DNA of 64,000 nucleotides, from contig NZ_FQTV01000017.1 of the NCBI RefSeq assembly GCF_900128905.1, forward strand, positions 1 through 64,000. Direction: 5' to 3'. Positions 63,326 through 64,000 of this stretch are shown here, one piece after another. The stretch comes from Bacteroides luti. GTDB lineage: Bacteria; Bacteroidota; Bacteroidia; Bacteroidales; Bacteroidaceae. Position numbers and translations under genes: made by a program. Position 1 is the first letter of the stretch; every line of letters starts with the position of its first letter. The notes under the pieces are model-generated. The model did not search any database, was not told the DNA's origin, and saw nothing but the letters and a program-made list of their open reading frames with translations.

Positions 63326-64000
63326 TTACTTGAAGAGTTTTTCTATATCCTCTTCTTTAAGTAAAGACAATACAGTTTTTCCGTCGGGAGTATAATTCGG
63401 AGTGGCGCATGCAAAAAGAGAATCCACCAGTTTGGTCATCTCATCATTTCCAAGAACCTGACCGTAAACAATGGCGGCAGCCTTGGCCAAAGTAAGAGCC
63501 AACGTCTCTTGCACCTCTTCTTTCACATCGCAACCTTTTTCCATTGCCGTGTGCAGCATATTCCTTATTAGCTGAACAGGAGACAAACCTTCAATGCCCG
63601 AAGGAACACCGTTAATGGCATAACTTCCTCCTCCCAGATTGCTCAGGTCGAAGCCTATAGCGGCAAGATCATCGGAGATTTCCTGCAATACTACCGCCTC
63701 CGAAGCCGGAAGCTCTAATATTTCAGGGAAAAGAACCCCTTGAGAAACTCCCTGGTGATTCTTTATCTGCTGCAGATATTGGTCGAACAAGACTCTGATA
63801 TGCGCACGGTGCTGATCAATGATCATCAGTCCGGATTTTACGGAGGTGAGAATAAACCGTCCTTTAAACTGGAACTGAACAGAACTTTTCTCGGCTACCG
63901 TCTCATGATCGTACAAGGTAGTCTGTTCGGGTTCTATTTCATCATCCTGAAAAGCAGGATAATCTATAACCTCAGGCTCATAATCGGGTTCCGATCTCCG
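63326..64000 (-). CDS. mutL: DNA mismatch repair protein MutL, C-terminal part (runs off the window)
   Basis: The frame is open from 63326 to the window edge (about 224 codons), so the N-terminal ATPase lies outside. The visible part is an acidic linker ([18 protein letters not shown]) and the C-terminal dimerisation domain, [20 protein letters not shown]. The nuclease motif that reads DQHA-x2-E-x4-E in nuclease-type MutL is [12 protein letters not shown] here. The C-terminal CPHGRP motif is replaced by [10 protein letters not shown]. It is followed by the NlpC/P60 gene. Confidence 0.93.
   Translation of the reverse strand, partial: RRSEPDYEPEVIDYPAFQDDEIEPEQTTLYDHETVAEKSSVQFQFKGRFILTSVKSGLMIIDQHRAHIRVLFDQYLQQIKNHQGVSQGVLFPEILELPASEAVVLQEISDDLAAIGFDLSNLGGGSYAINGVPSGIEGLSPVQLIRNMLHTAMEKGCDVKEEVQETLALTLAKAAAIVYGQVLGNDEMTKLVDSLFACATPNYTPDGKTVLSLLKEEDIEKLFK

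Overview
The window looks like a chromosomal segment of a Bacteroides species or a close relative in the Bacteroidales. The DNA is AT-rich, and many genes are preceded by the Bacteroides-type promoter TTTG-N19/20-TAnnTTTG. The gene content is typical of the group: DoxX-tpiA-SPOR-folE, rex-FAH-porU-porV-ispF, rplM-rpsI-rpsB-tsf, CarboxypepD_reg/beta-barrel outer membrane proteins, and a BlaI/M56-TonB signalling pair. I see no insertion sequence, prophage or CRISPR array.

Layout. 0.3-7.6 kb: dnaG faces an operon of DUF1599, DoxX fused in frame to tpiA, SPOR and folE; then ndk with an M23/LysM peptidase. 7.7-15.2 kb: ispD-recG, pdxJ-tonB-DJ-1, nadK, mdh. 15.4-23.4 kb: a coiled-coil membrane protein, a TolC/HlyD/two-permease efflux operon without its own ATPase, and an MsbA-like exporter. 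23.6-30.6 kb: blaI, an M56-TonB-plug protein, a partial tandem duplication of that gene, a TPR protein and a large outer membrane beta-barrel protein. 31.2-38.1 kb: mrp, trmB, an MBL hydrolase, ilvE, xseB-xseA and a subtilase. 38.3-45.2 kb: the rex-FAH-porU-porV-ispF operon, with two type IX secretion genes. 45.3-53.3 kb: a SUI1-type protein, the ribosomal protein/EF-Ts operon, asnS, an RluB-like pseudouridine synthase with a repetitive tail, and purB. 53.4-59 kb: two identical tRNA-Val genes and two paralogous outer membrane proteins, the second broken by one amber codon. 59-64 kb: an acetyltransferase with yaaA, trpS, an HU-like protein, an NlpC/P60 peptidase and the 3' end of mutL.

The strongest unexplained signal is a set of four intergenic arrays (10609-10691, 27952-28043, 38243-38328, 62415-62500). 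Each is exactly four palindromic units at a strict period of 21, 23, 22 and 22 bp. The core sequence differs completely between arrays (CCAAT, ACACCCGGGTGT, CTTTTGTACAAAAG, CGACCTGCGCAGGTCG) while the geometry is kept. All lie between co-oriented genes, upstream of the next gene. In two arrays, units 1 and 4 and units 2 and 3 are mutually complementary. I know of no name for such elements.

Other notable points are the DoxX-TpiA fusion, a readable duplication junction with 7-bp microhomology at 25700, an ECF-like promoter shared by the two paralogous outer membrane protein genes, a 46-bp inverted repeat in the efflux operon leader, a structured rpsI-rpsB intergenic RNA, and a MutL with degenerate nuclease motifs.
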